Source of the DNA: QNYZ01 sp964577615
GTDB taxonomy: Bacteria; Desulfobacterota; Desulfobacteria; Desulfobacterales; QNYZ01
Length of the DNA stretch: 64,000 nucleotides
Reading direction: 5' to 3'
Assembly (NCBI GenBank): GCA_964577615.1
Contig: CAZNZW010000008.1
Location: 6,846-70,845, forward strand
In this document: one piece after another, positions 60,282 through 64,000 of the stretch
Numbering within the stretch: the stretch's first letter is position 1
Layout of the letters: each line of letters starts with the position of its first letter
The notes under the pieces: model-generated
Told to the model about the DNA's origin: nothing
Seen by the model: the letters and a program-made list of their open reading frames with translations, nothing else
Databases searched by the model: none
Position numbers and translations under genes: made by a program

Positions 60282-62195
60282 ATGCGGCTTGACGCCCATA
60301 TTCCCGGTGGACCGATTACTGACAAATGGGATCGGCATCGTTTCGAGCTGAAACTGGTCAATCCAGCCAACAAACGCAAATTTGACATTATTGTCGTTGG
60401 CACCGGCCTGGCCGGTGGATCAACGGCGGCGACCCTGGCCGAACTCGGATACAACGTCAAAAGCTTCTGCATCCAGGATACGCCCAGGCGGGCGCACAGC
60501 ATTGCCGCCCAGGGCGGGATTAACGCGGCCAAGGATTATACCAACGAAGGGGACAGTATCTGGCGCCTGTTTTACGATACCGTCAAAGGCGGGGATTTCC
60601 GTTCCCGGGAAGCCAATGTCTATCGGCTTGCCCAGATCAGCAACAACATCATCGACCAGTGCGTGGCTCAGGGCGTGCCCTTTGCCCGGGATTATGGCGG
60701 TCTGCTGGCCAACCGCTCTTTCGGCGGCGCCCAGGTGCAGCGAACTTTTTACGCCAAGGGGCAGACCGGGCAGCAGCTTCTCCTTGGCGCCTACGGCGCC
60801 CTCTCGCGCCAGGTGGCGGCCGGAAAAGTCACCCTTTATCCCCGCCGGGAGATGCTCGAACCGGTCATCATCAACGGCCGGGCCCGGGGAATCGTGGTCC
60901 GCAACCTGGTGACCGGAGAAATCGAAAAACATGCGGCCCATGCCGTTGTTCTGTGCACGGGCGGGTATGCCAACGTTTTCTTTCTGTCCACCAACGCCAT
61001 GGGCAGCAATGTGACGGCCGCTTTCCGCGCCTACCGCAAGGGGGCCTTTTACGCCAATCCCTGTTTCACCCAGATTCATCCCACCTGTATCCCGGTTCAT
61101 GGGGATTATCAGTCCAAGCTGACCCTGATGAGCGAAAGCCTGAGAAACGACGGCCGGGTGTGGGTCCCGCGGACCCCGGGCGACAAACGATCCCCCGGCG
61201 ATATTCCTGAAGCGGAGCGATATTACTACCTGGAAGAAAAATACCCGAGCTTCGGCAATCTTGTCCCGCGGGACGTGGCCTCCAGGAACGCCAAGTTCCA
61301 GTGTGACCAGGGCATGGGGGTGGGCGAAACCGGACTGGCCGTCTACCTGGATTTTGCCGACGCCATCCATCGGAACGGCCGGGATGCCGTTGAAAAAAAA
61401 TACGGCAACCTGTTTCAGATGTATGAAAAAATCACCGGTCAGTCACCCTATTCGCATCCAATGATGATATACCCCGCGGTCCATTACACCATGGGCGGAT
61501 TATGGGTTGATTACAACCTGATGAGTACCATCGATGGTCTGTTTGTGCTGGGGGAAGCCAATTTTTCCGACCACGGCGCCAATCGCCTTGGCGCCAGCGC
61601 ATTGATGCAGGGCCTGGCGGACGGCTACTTTGTCCTGCCCTACACCATCGGCGGCTATATTGCCGGTACACAGCTGGACGATGTGACCACGGGCCATCCG
61701 GAATTCGAGCAGGCGGCCAGAGACGCCGACAACCGTATTCAAAAACTGCTGGCAATCAATGGCCACCGCACGGTTGATGATTTTCACCGCCAGCTGGGGG
61801 TCATTTTGTGGGAACATTGCGGCATGTCCCGCAATAACGACGGCATGACCCGGGCCATTGATATGATCCGGGCGCTGCGGAATGAATTCTGGGAAAACGT
61901 CACCGTGCCCGGAAAAACAGGCGATTTTAACCAGAGTCTGGAGCGGGCCGGCCGGGTCGCCGATTTCCTCGAATTTGCCGAGCTGATGGTGACCGATGCC
62001 CTGGCACGCCAGGAATCCTGCGGCGGTCATTTTAACGAGGCTTACCAGACCGATGAAAATGAAGCTTTACGGGATGACGAAAACTTCTGTCACGTGGCTG
62101 CCTGGGGATACAAGGGGAAAGACACCCCGCCCGAGCAGCATGTTGAGCCCCTGTCCTTCGAACACGTTCCGTTAACCCAAAGGAGTTACAAGTGA
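60282..62195 (+). CDS. sdhA: Succinate dehydrogenase / fumarate reductase flavoprotein subunit
   Basis: FAD subunit of 637 residues. GTGLAGGSTAATLAELGYNV binds ADP; the covalent-FAD His is in RRAHSIAAQGGINAAK; catalytic Arg region LVPRDVASR; and GANRLGASALMQGLADGYF is typical of type-B enzymes. The C-terminus is HVPLTQRSYK. Direction (succinate oxidation or fumarate reduction) cannot be told from sequence; in sulfate reducers both occur. Confidence 0.95.
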   Translation: MRLDAHIPGGPITDKWDRHRFELKLVNPANKRKFDIIVVGTGLAGGSTAATLAELGYNVKSFCIQDTPRRAHSIAAQGGINAAKDYTNEGDSIWRLFYDTVKGGDFRSREANVYRLAQISNNIIDQCVAQGVPFARDYGGLLANRSFGGAQVQRTFYAKGQTGQQLLLGAYGALSRQVAAGKVTLYPRREMLEPVIINGRARGIVVRNLVTGEIEKHAAHAVVLCTGGYANVFFLSTNAMGSNVTAAFRAYRKGAFYANPCFTQIHPTCIPVHGDYQSKLTLMSESLRNDGRVWVPRTPGDKRSPGDIPEAERYYYLEEKYPSFGNLVPRDVASRNAKFQCDQGMGVGETGLAVYLDFADAIHRNGRDAVEKKYGNLFQMYEKITGQSPYSHPMMIYPAVHYTMGGLWVDYNLMSTIDGLFVLGEANFSDHGANRLGASALMQGLADGYFVLPYTIGGYIAGTQLDDVTTGHPEFEQAARDADNRIQKLLAINGHRTVDDFHRQLGVILWEHCGMSRNNDGMTRAIDMIRALRNEFWENVTVPGKTGDFNQSLERAGRVADFLEFAELMVTDALARQESCGGHFNEAYQTDENEALRDDENFCHVAAWGYKGKDTPPEQHVEPLSFEHVPLTQRSYK

Positions 62196-62959
62196 CCGAT
62201 CGAACCATCAGCCTGACATTAAAAATATGGCGGCAGAAAAGCGTCAACGAAAAAGGCCGGCTGGAAACCTATCATGCCAGCCATATCTCCACAGCCATGT
62301 CTTTTCTGGAAATGATTGACGTTGTTAACGAACAGCTGACCCTTGACGGCCGGGAACCGATCGCCTTTGACCACGACTGCCGGGAAGGCATCTGCGGGAT
62401 GTGCGGCGCCGTGGTGAACGGCCGCCCCCACGGGCCTGAAAAAGGCACCACTCTCTGCCAGCTTCACATGCGCCATTTCGCTGACGGCGACACCATCGTT
62501 GTCGAGCCCTGGCGCGCCCGTGCCTTTCCCGTCATCAAGGATCTGGTGGTGAACCGCGGCGCCCTGGACAAAATCATCCAGGCGGGCGGGTATATCTCGA
62601 TCAATACCGGCGCCGCCCCGGAGGCCAACAACACGCCCATTGCCCAGGAGAAATCGGAAGCCGCAATGGATGCGGCCACCTGTATCGGCTGCGGCGCCTG
62701 TGTGGCCGCCTGCCCCAACGCTTCGGCCATGCTCTTTGCCGGCGCCAAAGTATCCCATCTGGCCTTATTGCCCCAGGGGCGCCCCGAAGCGGCCCGGCGG
62801 GCGCTGTCCATGGTTCGCCGGATGGATCAGCTTGGTTTTGGCAATTGCACCAACGAGCGCGAATGCGAAGCCGAATGCCCCAAAGAGATCTCCATCACCA
62901 ATATTGCCCGTTTAAACCGCGAATTCATCAAAGCCGGTTTTTTCTCCGCCCTGCCCTAA
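62192..62959 (+). CDS. sdhB: Succinate dehydrogenase / fumarate reductase iron-sulfur subunit
   Basis: Iron-sulfur subunit of 255 residues. The 2Fe-2S site is CREGICGMCGAVVNG with a later Cys in TTLCQLHM; further clusters are bound by CIGCGACVAACPN and CTNERECEAECPKE. GTG 62192 overlaps the sdhA stop (GTGA) with AAGGAG upstream. Last gene of sdhCAB; the MscS gene begins 35 nt later. Confidence 0.95.
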   Translation: MTDRTISLTLKIWRQKSVNEKGRLETYHASHISTAMSFLEMIDVVNEQLTLDGREPIAFDHDCREGICGMCGAVVNGRPHGPEKGTTLCQLHMRHFADGDTIVVEPWRARAFPVIKDLVVNRGALDKIIQAGGYISINTGAAPEANNTPIAQEKSEAAMDAATCIGCGACVAACPNASAMLFAGAKVSHLALLPQGRPEAARRALSMVRRMDQLGFGNCTNERECEAECPKEISITNIARLNREFIKAGFFSALP

Positions 62960-62993
62960 ACCCGACCCGACAACCGGCTGATTATTTTATACG

Positions 62994-64000
62994 ATGAATA
63001 CGATTAAAAACCTGTACGCTGACATACTGACCCTGCTGAATACCTACGCGCTTGAGGCATTATTGTACAAAACCGTTGCCGTTCTTGCGGCAATGGCCAT
63101 CACCTGGATACTGCTTCGATGGGTCATCCGGTTATTCGAACGGCATCTGACCCGGTATGCATATGTTCAGCAAAACAAGAGAATTTTCAAAATTATCCAG
63201 CGGCTCGGCGGTTACATCATGTGGCTGGCGGCCGGTACCTATTTCATCCGTCTGTTCCACGCCCAGTTCATCAGCAAACCGTTTTATGCCGTTCTGATCC
63301 TGCTGCTGGCCACACCGGTTAAAGATTTCCTGCTTCTCGTTATCCGTTACCTGCAGCAAACCGTGGCGGCCAAAACAGCCACGAAGATGGACAATATCAT
63401 TTTTGACCTGCTCGACCGGCTGGCCGGCGTCATCGTATATGTTACCGCCGGCATACTGGCCCTGGATGCGCTGGGGGTCAATGTCATGCCGTTTATTGCC
63501 GGCGCGGGCGTCATGGGTATTGCCGTGGGTTTTGCCGCCAAAGACACCATGTCTAATTTCATTGCCGGCATCCTGCTGCTCATTGATCGTCCTTTTGAAA
63601 TCGGCGACCGGATAGAATTATGGCATGCGCCGCCGGGAAGCGCTTCCTGGGGAGATGTCGTTGATATCGGCCTGCGGGCAACAAAAATAAAAAACACCGA
63701 TAATATCATCATCGTCATTCCCAACAACACGATCATGACGCGCGATATCATCAATTACACGGCCAACGACTCCATCATCCGTGTCCGGGTTAATATCGGC
63801 GTGGCCTACGACACGGATATCGACCGCGCCAAGGCCATCATTACCAGCGTGGCGGCCTCGGTTGACTGGATTCTCTCTTCCCCGGCCCCCAAGGTTGTCG
63901 TTCGTAACTTTGGCGAATCCGCCATCGATCTGCAGCTTCGCATCTGGATTGCCGACGCCCGGCGGCGGATGGACACCATTTCTTACATCACCGACCACGT
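62994..64000 (+). CDS. MscS-family mechanosensitive channel (3' end beyond window)
   Basis: The frame from ATG 62994 (MNTIKNLYADILTLLN) stays open to the window edge, giving 335 residues. Three or four membrane segments precede the pore helix VMPFIAGAGVMGIAVGFAAKD, followed by NFIAGILLLIDRPFEIGDRI and the beta domain with VDIGLRATKIKNTDN, the MscS pattern. The cytoplasmic cage's end is cut off. The spacing to sdhB (34 nt) would allow co-transcription, though function differs. Confidence 0.9.
   Translation, partial: MNTIKNLYADILTLLNTYALEALLYKTVAVLAAMAITWILLRWVIRLFERHLTRYAYVQQNKRIFKIIQRLGGYIMWLAAGTYFIRLFHAQFISKPFYAVLILLLATPVKDFLLLVIRYLQQTVAAKTATKMDNIIFDLLDRLAGVIVYVTAGILALDALGVNVMPFIAGAGVMGIAVGFAAKDTMSNFIAGILLLIDRPFEIGDRIELWHAPPGSASWGDVVDIGLRATKIKNTDNIIIVIPNNTIMTRDIINYTANDSIIRVRVNIGVAYDTDIDRAKAIITSVAASVDWILSSPAPKVVVRNFGESAIDLQLRIWIADARRRMDTISYITDH

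Overview
The window looks like a chromosomal segment of a Gram-negative, GC-rich, probably anaerobic bacterium, most likely a member of the Desulfobacterota (former Deltaproteobacteria). The basis is a Tol-Pal envelope system, a type-B succinate dehydrogenase/fumarate reductase, a cysteine-rich 4Fe-4S protein of a kind common in sulfate reducers, Ole/Pfa secondary-lipid genes, and the general gene style. This lineage call is inference, not a search result. A 100-N scaffold gap flanked by identical 55-nt ends suggests a short-read, possibly metagenomic, assembly. I see no tRNA, rRNA, CRISPR array, insertion sequence or phage genes.

Layout. Positions 1-3800 (-) hold a branched-chain amino acid ABC transporter (livG, livK, livH, livM; livM is cut by the window edge). 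Positions 4177-6885 (+) hold prmA, a PilZ-like protein and a secreted amidase. Positions 6897-22104 hold a large specialised lipid cluster made of two divergent operons. The minus operon (10769 down to 6897) encodes an ApeP-like hotdog protein, a FabG reductase, a LolA-like carrier, a DUF3261-like lipoprotein and a radical SAM enzyme. The plus operon (10939-22104) encodes an ACP, a ketosynthase-CLF fusion, a radical SAM enzyme, an ApeI-like dehydratase, a second ACP, two paralogous radical SAM enzymes, two ketosynthases, a thioesterase, a free-standing PKS-type dehydratase and a PlsY-like acyltransferase. The core resembles the type II PKS of aryl polyenes, but the aryl-starter enzymes are absent and four radical SAM enzymes are present, which recalls the clusters proposed for ladderane lipids. 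Positions 22157-25526 (-) hold a TetR regulator, an aminotransferase, a 4Fe-4S protein and a GNAT acetyltransferase.

Positions 25761-35133 (+) hold a second lipid system: a full-length PfaC-type polyunsaturated fatty acid synthase subunit (KS-CLF-DH'-DH-DH'-DH) translationally coupled to OleA and OleB, followed by OleC. This is the head-to-head condensation pathway to long-chain olefins. PfaA, PfaB, PfaD and OleD are not in the window.

The remainder is mostly housekeeping: PfpI-family protein, purB, two YbjQ-like proteins and a FabH-like protein (35229-40517); a Yej/Opp-type peptide ABC importer (41855-48048, -); rplM-rpsI; CYTH and EEP proteins; a SAM hydroxide adenosyltransferase; ruvCAB; tolQ-tolR-tolA/tonB-tolB-pal-cpoB (54033-59298, -); sdhCAB (59634-62959, +); and a truncated MscS channel at the right edge.

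How the parts may work together (inference): the 6.9-22.1 kb cluster has KS, KR, DH and ACP functions but no enoyl reductase, so it should build a polyunsaturated acyl chain. The radical SAM enzymes would then modify the chain, PlsY would esterify it to glycerol-3-phosphate, and the LolA/DUF3261 pair suggests delivery to the outer membrane. The adjacent PfaC-Ole module would make another unsaturated chain and join two acyl chains into a hydrocarbon.
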